A stretch of 64,000 nt of DNA from Nitrospira sp. (GTDB lineage Bacteria > Nitrospirota > Nitrospiria > Nitrospirales > Nitrospiraceae): NCBI GenBank assembly GCA_021323395.1, contig JAJONL010000004.1:1-64000 (forward strand), given 5' to 3'. Position numbers and translations under genes: made by a program. The notes under the pieces are model-generated. The model saw only the letters and a list, made by a program, of their open reading frames with translations. It was not told the origin of the DNA and did not search any database. Positions 17,967 through 26,515 of this stretch are shown piece by piece. Within the stretch, counting starts at the first letter, position 1. Every line of letters starts with the position of its first letter.

Positions 17967-18605
17967 CTATCGTCGTTCGTACAGCAGTTCCAGCGCCATC
18001 ACAAATCCGTTGATCCGTCCCTTTCGAAACGCGTCTTCCAGCCGGCCGCGCAGGGAACGAATACCACCTTCATCACCACGCGCCACTACAGACTGCGACA
18101 CCATCATTTGAAGCGCCACCTCAAGAAGGCGTTGTTTGCGTTTCTCCATGTCAGGGGTGACGAATTCGTCCATCACCTCAGCCGCGCGCGCCTCCACCAT
18201 AGGATGTTTGAATGAGTCATACCCCTGATGCGCCACGGTACGTTCACGCACCGTGGCCAGTTCCGATTTCACCCGCGGTAGCATCGTCATGAGGACGGCA
18301 AACACTTCCTTGCGTCCTTCATCGAAGAGCTTCTTCTCCATTTCCTCGAGAAAGAACGAGGGATCGACGGCTTCATTCCGCGGCTCCTCGCCCCAATGCA
18401 GCCGATCATAGGTCCGCCGGCTCTCGGAATCTCCCAAGACTTCATAGGCAGAGTTGATCTCACGGATTTTTTCTTCTGCCTTGATGTTGTCCGGATTTCG
18501 ATCGGGATGATGCTGGAAAACGAGCTTCCGATAGGCCTTCTTGATGTCGTCATCGGTGACATCGCGCGAGACACCGAGAACGCGATAATAATCCACTCGA
18601 GGCAT
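17967..18605 (-). CDS. DnaJ-domain protein
   Basis: 212-residue J-domain protein. The N-terminal J domain (about 3-67) contains [24 protein letters not shown] and the essential HPD tripeptide (33-35), so it can stimulate a DnaK-type ATPase. There is no Gly/Phe region, zinc finger or canonical DnaJ substrate domain. The rest is a helical domain with no recognised family, ending [12 protein letters not shown]. It is therefore a specialised class III (C) J-protein whose client is unknown. It is transcribed divergently from pxpB. Confidence 0.9.
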   Translation of the reverse strand: MPRVDYYRVLGVSRDVTDDDIKKAYRKLVFQHHPDRNPDNIKAEEKIREINSAYEVLGDSESRRTYDRLHWGEEPRNEAVDPSFFLEEMEKKLFDEGRKEVFAVLMTMLPRVKSELATVRERTVAHQGYDSFKHPMVEARAAEVMDEFVTPDMEKRKQRLLEVALQMMVSQSVVARGDEGGIRSLRGRLEDAFRKGRINGFVMALELLYERR

Positions 18606-18646
18606 AATGAAGGCGACTATATCATGCTGGCTTCGTCGCGTTCACC

Positions 18647-18675
18647 TTGACAGCACGCTTTCCCCTCCGTAGCCT
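18647..18675 (+). promoter_or_regulatory. Candidate promoter of the pxpBAC operon
   Basis: TTGACA (18647-18652), 17-base spacer, TAGCCT (18670-18675), about 70 bases before pxpB. The -35 box is perfect and the -10 box weak. The same TTGACA-N17-TAGNCT arrangement precedes the GlcG/HbpS-like gene at 37486. Confidence 0.45.
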
Positions 18676-18746
18676 TACGGGACAACGATTGAAATGGAAA
18701 CCAGCTGCTCGATCACCGGACCAGCGCCGAGAAACCTGTGAGCGTC

Positions 18747-19430
18747 ATGCCGCGCATTGTGCCGTTCACTGAGCAAGGCTTGACGGTCGAATTCGGATCG
18801 ACTATTGATCTCCCTACCAACGACCTGGTCCTGGCTTTTGCCGATGCGGTAGAACGAGCCGCCATTCCAGGCGTCATAGACGTAGTCCCGACCTATCATG
18901 CCGCGACGATCTACTATGATCTGCTTCACACGGATGCGGCAACGGTGACGGCTCAACTTCGTTTGCTCCTGGAGCCCTCCTCCCCCCCGACCGCTCGTTC
19001 AAGCGCCATCCATATGATTCCCGTCTGTTATGGAGAGGAATTGGGGCCCGACTTACTCGACGTCGCTGAGCGGGCCGGGCTCGCGCCCTCAGATGTCATC
19101 ACCCTGCACGCCTCTGTGACCTATCGCGTTTACATGGTGGGATTTAGTCCTGGTTTCCCCTATATGGGCATGGTGCCGGATCGCATCGCAGCTCCTCGCT
19201 TGCCCACGCCGCGCAGGCAGGTGGCCGCAGGATCGGTCGGCATGGCAGGGAACCAGACAGGCATCTATCCCCAGCCCAGCCCCGGTGGCTGGCGTATCAT
19301 TGGACGCACACCGGTCCGCCTGTTTGATCTCAGGAGGCCAAAGCCATGTCTGATCAATGCGGGAGACCAGGTGCAGTTTGTGCCCATCGACATGGAGGAA
19401 TTCAGCAACCTTTCTTTCGACCACCCATGA
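18747..19430 (+). CDS. pxpB: 5-oxoprolinase subunit B (KipI family)
   Basis: 227-residue subunit of the ATP-dependent 5-oxoprolinase PxpABC, which opens 5-oxoproline (pyroglutamate) to glutamate and disposes of a damage product of glutamine and glutathione metabolism. Family motifs: VCYGEELGPDLLDVA, YMVGFSPGFPYMG and SVGMAGNQTGIYPQPSPGGW. An upstream in-frame GTG at 18738 is also possible; the ATG at 18747 (MPRIVPFTEQ) fits the family N-terminus. Its stop codon overlaps the pxpA start as ATGA. Gene order is B-A-C. Confidence 0.93.
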   Translation: MPRIVPFTEQGLTVEFGSTIDLPTNDLVLAFADAVERAAIPGVIDVVPTYHAATIYYDLLHTDAATVTAQLRLLLEPSSPPTARSSAIHMIPVCYGEELGPDLLDVAERAGLAPSDVITLHASVTYRVYMVGFSPGFPYMGMVPDRIAAPRLPTPRRQVAAGSVGMAGNQTGIYPQPSPGGWRIIGRTPVRLFDLRRPKPCLINAGDQVQFVPIDMEEFSNLSFDHP

Positions 19431-20203
19431 AGACCCTTCGCTCCATCGATCTTAATTGTGATCTCGGCGAAGCCATGACGCCGGAGCAGGTGGATCTGGA
19501 AGCGCGCCTCATGGCGTACGTGACGTCCGTGAACATCGCCTGCGGCGTCCATGCGGGAGACGCCATGGTGATGCGTCGGACCGTGCAACTCGCCCGGCAG
19601 CACGATCTCGCCATCGGCGCACACCCCGGCTTGCCGGATAGAGGCATGCGCGGCCGTCGCGAGCAGCCATTGTCCGGGGACATCGTGCGGGAATTGATAC
19701 TGTCGCAGGTCGGCGAGTTGATGGCTATCTGTCAGGGGGAAGGCGTTCGCCTCACGCACGTCAAACCGCATGGAGCGCTGTACAATATGGCCGCCCGCGA
19801 CCGCCGGCTTGCCGACGCCATTGCCGCAACGCTAGGGCAGATCGATCAAAGTTTGATCTTGGTCGGATTAGCCGGATCCGAACTCCTTACCGCCGGGGAC
19901 GCGCAGGGCCTGGCCATCGCGGCCGAAGGATTTGCCGATCGAGCGTACCAAGCGGACGGTCGACTGGTTCCGCGCAATCAGGAGGGCGCCGTGCTCCACG
20001 ATGAATCGACCGTCGTCTCCCGAGCCTACTCGCTTATTCACGATGGCACGATCACGGCCATCGACAGCACGTCGCTCCAGCTCCGTATCGATACCCTTTG
20101 TCTGCATAGCGACACCCCAGGTGCCCTGCGGCTGGCCCATGCGTTGCGAACCATGTGTGACGATGGAAGAATTCCCGTTGTGCGATTGGACCATGCCGTC
20201 TGA
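19427..20203 (+). CDS. pxpA: 5-oxoprolinase subunit A (LamB/YcsF family)
   Basis: 258-residue subunit of the 5-oxoprolinase complex. Conserved blocks include SIDLNCDLGEAM, SVNIACGVHAGDAMVMRRTV, AIGAHPGLPDR and THVKPHGALYN, all characteristic of the YcsF/LamB group. The start at 19427 (MKTLRSIDLNCD) is favoured over the ORF-track start because it overlaps the pxpB stop codon and the family begins there. It overlaps pxpC by 11 bases, so the whole operon is translationally coupled. Confidence 0.95.
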   Translation: MKTLRSIDLNCDLGEAMTPEQVDLEARLMAYVTSVNIACGVHAGDAMVMRRTVQLARQHDLAIGAHPGLPDRGMRGRREQPLSGDIVRELILSQVGELMAICQGEGVRLTHVKPHGALYNMAARDRRLADAIAATLGQIDQSLILVGLAGSELLTAGDAQGLAIAAEGFADRAYQADGRLVPRNQEGAVLHDESTVVSRAYSLIHDGTITAIDSTSLQLRIDTLCLHSDTPGALRLAHALRTMCDDGRIPVVRLDHAV

Positions 20204-21194
20204 TCGCCGTCATATTCATGTTCTGCGCCCCGGCCTCTTCACAACCATTCAAGATCTGGGGCGCCATGGCTTTCAACGCTTTGGCGTCTCGGTCAGCGGC
20301 GCGATGGATCGGTGGGCGCTCAGAGTCGGGAATCGTTTGCTGGGTAACCCTGACGATGCGGCCGGCTTGGAAATCACGATCCAAGGACCGGAACTGCTGT
20401 TCGAACAGGCATTGACTATCGCCATCACCGGCGCAGACCTTTCACCGACCTGTCACGGCGTGATGCTGCCCCTGTGGACGGTGGTCACGATGCCGGCAGG
20501 AAGCCGGTTGCAATTCGGCATACGGCGACAGGGCGTCCGCGCCTATCTTGCCGTTTCGGGAGGACTCGATGGTCCGATGATCCTTGGGAGTCGATCGACC
20601 CATGTGCGCAGCAGCGTGGGAAGTCTCGGAGGCCGCGTACTCAAGAAGGGAGACTGTCTCGACGTAGGCGCAGGATCCACCGCGAGCGCACAATGCGCAG
20701 GCCGTGCCCTTCCGCCGTCGCATCGGCCGCACTATTCCAACTCACCGACGGTGCGCCTCATTCCCGGCCCCCACGTCCATCATTTCACCGACGAGGCACT
20801 CCGGGTGTTGATCGAGCGTCCCTACCGGGTGACCTCCGAAGCCGACCGTATGGGTTATCGGTTACGTGGAGCTGAACTGCGGCAGCGCTCATCAGTCGAC
20901 ATCGTGTCCTATGCCGTGACCTTCGGCGCCCTTCAGATTCCGCCAGATGGGCAACCGATTCTGCTCATGGCAGATAGTCAGACGACCGGAGGTTATGCCA
21001 CACTCGCAACGATGATCGCCTCCGACCATTCTTTGGCGGCGCAGTTGTGCCCAGGCGACAGTCTCTCGTTCGCGCTGACTTCACAGGAGAAGGCCTCTGA
21101 GCTATTTCGGTCCCATCACGTCGAACTGGATCGTCTGCTGCCGCCTACCCCTCTTCGTGACTTCTGGCCGTTCCCTAGGAGTCTGTCCGAGTAA
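20193..21194 (+). CDS. pxpC: 5-oxoprolinase subunit C (KipA family)
   Basis: 333-residue subunit that completes the PxpABC complex. It starts MPSDRRHIHVLRPGLFTTIQD, with the family blocks GVSVSGAMDRWALRVGNRLLGNP, RAYLAVSGGLDGP and ADSQTTGGYATLATM. The ORF track lists a longer frame from 19932, but that part lies inside pxpA; the ATG at 20193 overlaps the pxpA end by 11 bases. The stop codon TAA (21192-21194) lies within the left inverted repeat of the element at 21179-21293, so the end of the protein is partly set by that element. Confidence 0.94.
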   Translation: MPSDRRHIHVLRPGLFTTIQDLGRHGFQRFGVSVSGAMDRWALRVGNRLLGNPDDAAGLEITIQGPELLFEQALTIAITGADLSPTCHGVMLPLWTVVTMPAGSRLQFGIRRQGVRAYLAVSGGLDGPMILGSRSTHVRSSVGSLGGRVLKKGDCLDVGAGSTASAQCAGRALPPSHRPHYSNSPTVRLIPGPHVHHFTDEALRVLIERPYRVTSEADRMGYRLRGAELRQRSSVDIVSYAVTFGALQIPPDGQPILLMADSQTTGGYATLATMIASDHSLAAQLCPGDSLSFALTSQEKASELFRSHHVELDRLLPPTPLRDFWPFPRSLSE

Positions 21195-21293
21195 GCCTTC
21201 GTTGCGAGGCCGCAGGCTCGAAAAAACCGAAAGCGTATTCGCTCTTGGAGTCAGACATCTACCGCAGTAGAATGGCATTACTCGGACAGACTC
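21179..21293. repeat. 115-bp terminal-inverted-repeat element (MITE-like)
   Basis: Perfect 16-bp inverted ends, GAGTCTGTCCGAGTAA (21179-21194) and its exact complement (21278-21293), enclose about 83 bases with no ORF. The left end supplies the last bases and stop codon of pxpC. No obvious target-site duplication is visible. The element could act as a transcription stop or be a non-autonomous transposon relic. Confidence 0.65.
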
Positions 21294-21325
21294 TTCGGGT
21301 GATCGATCATTTCCGTGATGAGTCC

Positions 21326-21353
21326 TTGACAATGCTCTGAAGCGATCTATTAT
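21326..21353 (+). promoter_or_regulatory. Strong promoter of a leaderless small gene
   Basis: TTGACA (21326-21331), 16-base spacer, TATTAT (21348-21353), with only seven bases to the ATG at 21361. Initiation would fall on or next to the start codon, and no Shine-Dalgarno sequence is present. Confidence 0.65.
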
Positions 21354-21360
21354 TATTTCC

Positions 21361-21561
21361 ATGGACAGTATTTTGACTCCCCGACAAATTACCCACGATG
21401 AGAAAAAGGCGGCCGAAGCCGCTTTTGCTGGTCGCCCATTCAATCCGAAATGGTCGGTCGCGGCACGCATCGTCTATGACGGCATCCTCGCCGCGATGGG
21501 AAAAGAGGTTCGAACCGTCGACATGCACGACGAACTCGAGCCGGTTGAGCCATTGGCGTAA
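21361..21561 (+). CDS. Small conserved-looking hypothetical protein
   Basis: 66-residue soluble protein, MDSILTPRQITHDEKKAAEAAF followed by GRPFNPKWSVAARIVYDGILAAMG and an acidic C-terminus. I do not recognise the family. Coding is supported by normal amino-acid composition and a near-consensus promoter placed for a leaderless transcript. It stands alone between the inverted-repeat element and the convergent tRNA nucleotidyltransferase gene. Confidence 0.6.
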   Translation: MDSILTPRQITHDEKKAAEAAFAGRPFNPKWSVAARIVYDGILAAMGKEVRTVDMHDELEPVEPLA

Positions 21562-21661
21562 CCTTCCTCGCCTCTGTACCGAGCGGCGTTGACTCGATCA
21601 CGCCCGGACATCGACAACCACGCGAACGACGATTCAGCCTGCAGGCTCCCATTTCCACGAA

Positions 21662-24334
21662 CTACTGCTGCGTCGCAGCCGAGGCTCGATTGGCAAATTG
21701 CTTGACCAGCTCCCGTTCTTCCGCCTCGCTTGTGATCTCCCCATCCAACCGCGCCTCGGTCAATTGAGCTAAAATCGTGCTGTACAGAGGGCCCGGCGCA
21801 AGACCGTAGGATTTGAGCTCTTTCCCTGTCAAGACAGGTTTGACGGTCCGGTAGGTCGTGAGATAGGCGGCGATCTGCCGCTTCGCCGTTTCCGGCCTGT
21901 TCTTCGCCAGGAGAAATACGAGAGTCTCGTCCGACAGGCTCGACAGCATGCGCACTATCTCGGAAGGACGAAGGCCTGTCCGTTGCCTGAGTTGCCGGCA
22001 GATATTGTGCGTGGTGAACCGTGCCGCCATGATTGCAGATCGCTCCGCTTCCGTGAAGGGGAATCGTGCGAGCACATCCTGGACGGATCGCTCCGGCAAG
22101 ACCTCCGCCAGTGCCATGAGGTAGACGAGCCATCGCCTGATGGTCCGATCGAGGCAGGACAGTCTGTACCAATCCAGTCCCTCCTCCACGTCGATCAAAC
22201 GCCGGTCCAAACGGCTCGACCACACCAGCTTCGAATGTATGAACCGCAAAAGATCGAGATCCGCCAGCCGACGAACGGCATGGCGCGGTGTCCGCTCCGA
22301 AAATAAGAGTCGAAGCTCATCCAGTAATCGCTGGCCGGACAGTCGATGGAATAATTCCATCTTGACCGCGCCTTTGATCAAGGCCAGCGTTTCTTTGCTC
22401 AAATGAAAGCCAAAACGAAGTTCGAACCGAATCGCGCGAAAGACCCGCGTCGGATCCTCTACGAAACTCAGACTATGGAGCACTCGTATAATCTGCTCCT
22501 TGAGATCCCTTTGGCCGCCATAAAAGTCGATCAAGCGGCCGAATGCGTCGGGATTGAGCCTGACCGCGAGCGTATTGATCGTAAAATCCCGACGATAGAG
22601 GTCCTTCTTGATGGAACTCTGCTCGACCGTCGGGAGGGCGGTCGGATATTCGTAATATTCCGTGCGGGCCGTCGCCACGTCCAGTTTAAATCCGTCCAAA
22701 AATCGCAGCACCGCCGTACCAAATCGATCGTGAACGGTCACGGAGGCCTCGTTGTCCTTGGCGAATGCGCGGGCGAAAGTAATCCCGTCGCCTTCCACCA
22801 CCAAATCGACGTCGAGGTTGTCGATGCCGAGCAACAGGTCGCGGACGAACCCTCCGACGACATAGGCGGAATACCCGAGTCGTTCGGCCAGTTCGCCTGC
22901 CGTTCGCAGAACGTTCAACACCGGATGGGGTAACCGGTCACGCAACAGCCCCCCGATTTCACGGCGTCGCACCCCACGCACATGCTCCAAGCCCATCAGC
23001 GATTTTGGTTGAGCATGGGCGGCGAGCACGTCGTCGTGGAGCGCGCGAAGCAAATCGGTTCTTGTAATGACGCCGACGACCTTTTCACCGACCAGCACCG
23101 GCACGAATCGCTGATTCAATTCGATCATCCGGGCTTCGATGTCGTGGAAAGGCGTGTCCGGCCTCGCGCTGTACTGATCGCTCCTGGCGAAGTCGCCAAC
23201 CCGCTGATCGCCCAACTGGTGGAAGAGCGCTCTCTGCACGATTTCCCGTGAAATGATCCCGACATACTGCTCGTTCCGATCGAGGACGGGCAATACATTG
23301 ACTCCACTGGTGGTCATGGTCCGTTCGGCGTCCAAGACCGTCGCATCTGCGCCGACCGATTTGACCGGTTTCGTCATGACATCTTGAGCAAACAGCGAGG
23401 GGCGATATCGTTGCGTCAGGAGTGTTCTCAGTTGCTCCTGAACCTCGACGAGTGTCCGTCCCTTCACACTGGCGGCTGCGGCCACGGCATGCCCGCCGCC
23501 GCCGAATTCGCGCGCGATCCAGGCGACATCGATCTCGGGCCGTCGGCTCCGCCCGATAATTTCGACTTTTTCGTCCAGCGCAATGGCAACGATGACCGCA
23601 TCGAGGCCCTGCAGCTCAGCGAGCCGTTGAACCGCCTCAGCCAGATCACCTCGATAGCGGTCATAGGTGCTCCCGGTCACCAGAATTTTTCGACCCTCGA
23701 GATAGTAGATCTCCCCTGATTGCAGCAGATCATTCAGCAGGGCGATCAAATCGGGATCCAGTGGATGCTGCAGAGTTTCGGCGACGACGTTCAAATCGGC
23801 GCCGGCGCGCAGAACAAAGGCAGCAGCGTCCACGTCACGCGGGGTGGTGGAAGGAAAGAGAAACGATCCTGTTTCCTCGTACAAGCCCAGCGCCAGAATC
23901 GTTGCTTCGGAAGGGGTGATGAAAAGACCGCGCTCTTTGAGCCGCTCGACGAGCAGCGTGGTCGTGGCACCCACCGGTTGCACCTGTCGTTGCATGACCA
24001 TGGGCCATGGAGGTGGTTCCCGCTCTATCTCCTTCTCCTGGATTCCATGGTGGTCGAAGATGTGCACTTCCACATCTGAACGTGTACTGACGACTTTCAA
24101 TGGACCGAGCCGATCCGGATCTTGGACATCCACGAGGATCAATCGTCGCACCTGCTCGAGGGCCACGTCCTTGAGCCGGGTGATGTTCACATCATGCGAC
24201 GCCAGAAAGGTCCGCACCGCTTCCTGGGCCCCCCCAGGAAATACCAGCACGGCGTCAGGATAGAGTTTCCGAGCGGCGACCATCGAGGCCAATCCGTCAA
24301 AATCCGCATTGAGGTGCGTGGTAATGAGGTCCAT
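21662..24334 (-). CDS. DHH-CBS-tRNA nucleotidyltransferase (CCA/A-adding type)
   Basis: 890-residue multidomain protein. Residues 1-300: DHH/DHHA1 phosphoesterase-like domain (HLNADFDGLAS, DHHG at 94-97, GGGGHAVAAAASVKG). Residues 315-435: CBS pair (VMTKPVKSVGADATVLDAERTM; VPVLVGEKVVGVITRTDLL). Residues 470-890: class II nucleotidyltransferase head and RNA-binding region with GGFVRDLLLG (494-503), catalytic DVD (508-510), YRRDFTINTLAVRL and RIFRA-like VFRAIRFELRFGF. Related long proteins add A, or CCA, to tRNA 3' ends in lineages that split these activities; which one applies here is not visible. Nucleotide binding by the CBS pair may regulate it. Confidence 0.92.
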   Translation of the reverse strand: MDLITTHLNADFDGLASMVAARKLYPDAVLVFPGGAQEAVRTFLASHDVNITRLKDVALEQVRRLILVDVQDPDRLGPLKVVSTRSDVEVHIFDHHGIQEKEIEREPPPWPMVMQRQVQPVGATTTLLVERLKERGLFITPSEATILALGLYEETGSFLFPSTTPRDVDAAAFVLRAGADLNVVAETLQHPLDPDLIALLNDLLQSGEIYYLEGRKILVTGSTYDRYRGDLAEAVQRLAELQGLDAVIVAIALDEKVEIIGRSRRPEIDVAWIAREFGGGGHAVAAAASVKGRTLVEVQEQLRTLLTQRYRPSLFAQDVMTKPVKSVGADATVLDAERTMTTSGVNVLPVLDRNEQYVGIISREIVQRALFHQLGDQRVGDFARSDQYSARPDTPFHDIEARMIELNQRFVPVLVGEKVVGVITRTDLLRALHDDVLAAHAQPKSLMGLEHVRGVRRREIGGLLRDRLPHPVLNVLRTAGELAERLGYSAYVVGGFVRDLLLGIDNLDVDLVVEGDGITFARAFAKDNEASVTVHDRFGTAVLRFLDGFKLDVATARTEYYEYPTALPTVEQSSIKKDLYRRDFTINTLAVRLNPDAFGRLIDFYGGQRDLKEQIIRVLHSLSFVEDPTRVFRAIRFELRFGFHLSKETLALIKGAVKMELFHRLSGQRLLDELRLLFSERTPRHAVRRLADLDLLRFIHSKLVWSSRLDRRLIDVEEGLDWYRLSCLDRTIRRWLVYLMALAEVLPERSVQDVLARFPFTEAERSAIMAARFTTHNICRQLRQRTGLRPSEIVRMLSSLSDETLVFLLAKNRPETAKRQIAAYLTTYRTVKPVLTGKELKSYGLAPGPLYSTILAQLTEARLDGEITSEAEERELVKQFANRASAATQQ

Positions 24335-24484
24335 GCCGGCATTTTAGCAGGATCGATCGAGTCGATTCAGTCTACCCGCTGAAGAGCAACCAACGACGCG
24401 GCACAGGCCGACCATGAAATGACGGTTTTGAGGGGCCCGGGTAGACGTTCCCGACCAGCAGGAGCCAGCAGAGAGAAATGTCGG

Positions 24485-25189
24485 TCAGCGAATATCTTGA
24501 AAGAAGATCCGAGGAAGGTAGGGAAACTTAAACTCCACATGTAGGATGATGAGCAGGACGCGCAGGAAACTTCTCCCAATACCCATCTGAAGGAACTTTC
24601 TGGCATCCGTCACAACCGGCGGAGACAGGAGCAGCGGAGTCGTCACCTGTAACAACTTTTCACAAAACACTACGTCTTCCAGGATGGGCTGGACAGGAAA
24701 TCCGCCAAGCTTCTCAAATAAGGATTTTCGCACGAACAACGCTTGATCGCCGTAAATGATACGGCTTCTGGTGCAGCGGAAGTTGTCGAGCCAGGAGATC
24801 ATCCGGAGTCGCCAGTCTGAACCAGAAAACTGGTGACGAAATCCGCCGGCCTGTATGGGGAGATCCGGTTCCATGGCATTGAGCCGGCTCAACGCCTGCG
24901 CCGGCAGCACGGTATCGGCATGGAGAAACAGCAGCCACTCGCCGCCTGCCGCGCCCGCGCCCGCGTTCATTTGCGAGGCCCGTCCTTTCGGCGCGTTGAT
25001 CAGGATGAGCGGACTGGAATCAGCGCCTTGCGGAGCGAGCAAAAATCGCCGGACCACCTCGCAGGTCCCGTCGCTGCTGCCGCCATCCACAACAATGATC
25101 TCATAGTCACCCGTTTGCGTGAGCACCTGTCTGAGTGTGTCTGGCAGCGCCCGCTCTTCGTTGTAGGCGGGAATCACCACGGAGATCAT
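24485..25189 (-). CDS. TIGR04283-type family 2 glycosyltransferase
   Basis: 234-residue GT-A glycosyltransferase. Start at ATG 25189 (MISVVIPAYNEERALPDTL), overlapping the stop codon of the broken ferritin-like gene as ATGA. Motifs: IIVVDGGSSDGT, APKGRASQMNAGA and LLFLHADTVLP, which are characteristic of the 'rSAM/selenodomain-associated transferase 2' (TIGR04283) group, annotated in databases as an arsenosugar-biosynthesis glycosyltransferase. The acceptor is unknown here. It is the last gene of a minus-strand run with a radical SAM protein and a DUF547 lipoprotein, a context that recurs with this family. Confidence 0.85.
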   Translation of the reverse strand: MISVVIPAYNEERALPDTLRQVLTQTGDYEIIVVDGGSSDGTCEVVRRFLLAPQGADSSPLILINAPKGRASQMNAGAGAAGGEWLLFLHADTVLPAQALSRLNAMEPDLPIQAGGFRHQFSGSDWRLRMISWLDNFRCTRSRIIYGDQALFVRKSLFEKLGGFPVQPILEDVVFCEKLLQVTTPLLLSPPVVTDARKFLQMGIGRSFLRVLLIILHVEFKFPYLPRIFFQDIR

Positions 25190-25715
25190 GGCAACAACCA
25201 ACTCGGAAGAAAGGTGCGAACATCAGCCGCCCAAGCCGAGGCATCCTCATCGATCGTCCCAAAAAGATCGCCGAGGGTCAGCACCATCGATTCCGTTAGA
25301 GCCAGATAGTCTTGCGTGCGCCGGCGGAGCCCATCCAACTCCGCCTTCCCCTCAGCCATCGCCTGCTGCAACAGGCGCAGCCCGAACCCATGATGGGCCT
25401 CCTCCTGACGGAGAAGAATCAGACGCAGCCGACGCCCCGATCCAGCGATTGGTTGAGAAGTCGGCGATAGGCGTCAAGGGCGGGCAGGAATGGAGAATCA
25501 CCCAGGTGACGGGGGGCGAGCCATCCGATGGCTCCGCGGAACACCATGGCATGCATCGCTTCCTGCCGGGCTTGCGTCGCCAGAAAACGCTGCGCCTTTG
25601 GGTCCGGCGCCAGGGCGGCCTGCTTGTGTGCGCAGGCATTGGCCAACTGTTCCCCATATTCGAGAAAGGCCAGCAGCCGAGCGATCGGCACCCGTTCGTC
25701 TGGAAGGATCACCAT
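25186..25715 (-). pseudogene. Broken ferritin-like domain protein
   Basis: Two ORF pieces form one disrupted ferritin-like protein. The first (MVILPDERVPIARLLAFLEYGE ... RFLATQARQEAMHAMVFRG) carries an ExxH helix and ends at SLDRGVGCV plus a stop at 25419. In the next frame the sequence continues LRLILLRQEEAHHGFGLRLLQ, the second ExxH helix, and runs to LPSWLLP. The frames meet around 25425-25455, and the linker is shorter than usual between two diiron helices, so a deletion with frame loss is likely. Function in intact relatives is probably a diiron oxidase or binding protein. It lies between DUF547 and GT2 in an operon-like run. Confidence 0.7.
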
Positions 25716-25723
25716 GTCATGAA

Positions 25724-26500
25724 TTACCAGGGTTGAGGCGACGGCCCATTCAAACTCCAATCGTACTCGAGAAATTCCACCCTATAATCGGCGGCAAACA
25801 GATCCTGTTTCAACGATGCGTCCTGGACGTACTCCCGCACGAAATTCAGCACTGATCCGGAGCGGGCGGCGAAATCCTCTGCGAACCATTTGAAGATCAT
25901 CGAGAGGGAGGCCACTTTCTTCGACCGGTCGAACCGATTACGGGATGGGTCATTGACGAACTCACTGGTGGCTCGATGCAGTTGTTGGTCCAGTTGCTGC
26001 CCCTCATACGCCCACGATTGGAGTTTCGGACAGGATGCCGAAGCACAGACGATGGCGAAATGCATCCGTGGCTCATGGAACTGGGCGATCAGGATCTCCC
26101 GTTCCAAATCATAAAGATTGACGCTCTGTCCGCCGACCTGGTACTCCCGTGCGATGAAGTACCGATACCGGCCGAACAGGGTCGCCGGTGAATAGCGATC
26201 CAAGATGCCCTTCACCGCGAACGCATTGTAGGCGTTGATCCAAAATGCCAGACGATTCTCTGCCGACAAACGATTAGGATCCATCCGATCCAGCAGAGCC
26301 AGATAGGACGAGAGCTGCCCCTGCGGATGGATGGCGGGATAGTCAACGACGCCGTCCTGAACATGCATGCGTAACAAGCCCTGCCAGTCCTCGTGGGAAA
26401 ATTGGCCTGGAGGGACCGGGTTCGCTGGACTGAAGGAGGTTGGAACGGTCGTACAACCCATGGCCACAAGGATGAGAAGGCCGATCAGAGTGCGACGCAT
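25724..26500 (-). CDS. DUF547 lipoprotein
   Basis: 258-residue exported lipoprotein. The start at 26500 (MRRTLIGLLILVAMGC) gives a signal peptide with lipobox VAMGC and has AAAGG six bases upstream; the ORF-track start at 26515 is a TTG. The DUF547 domain includes RLAFWINAYNAFAVKGIL, FAIVCASASCPKLQ and REYVQDASL. The family has a papain-like core with Cys and His (here Cys in CASASCP), but no proven enzyme activity. It sits between a radical SAM gene (upstream) and the broken ferritin-like gene (downstream), a neighbourhood common for DUF547. Confidence 0.9.
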   Translation of the reverse strand: MRRTLIGLLILVAMGCTTVPTSFSPANPVPPGQFSHEDWQGLLRMHVQDGVVDYPAIHPQGQLSSYLALLDRMDPNRLSAENRLAFWINAYNAFAVKGILDRYSPATLFGRYRYFIAREYQVGGQSVNLYDLEREILIAQFHEPRMHFAIVCASASCPKLQSWAYEGQQLDQQLHRATSEFVNDPSRNRFDRSKKVASLSMIFKWFAEDFAARSGSVLNFVREYVQDASLKQDLFAADYRVEFLEYDWSLNGPSPQPW

Positions 26501-26515
26501 CAGAGGCCTTTCCAA

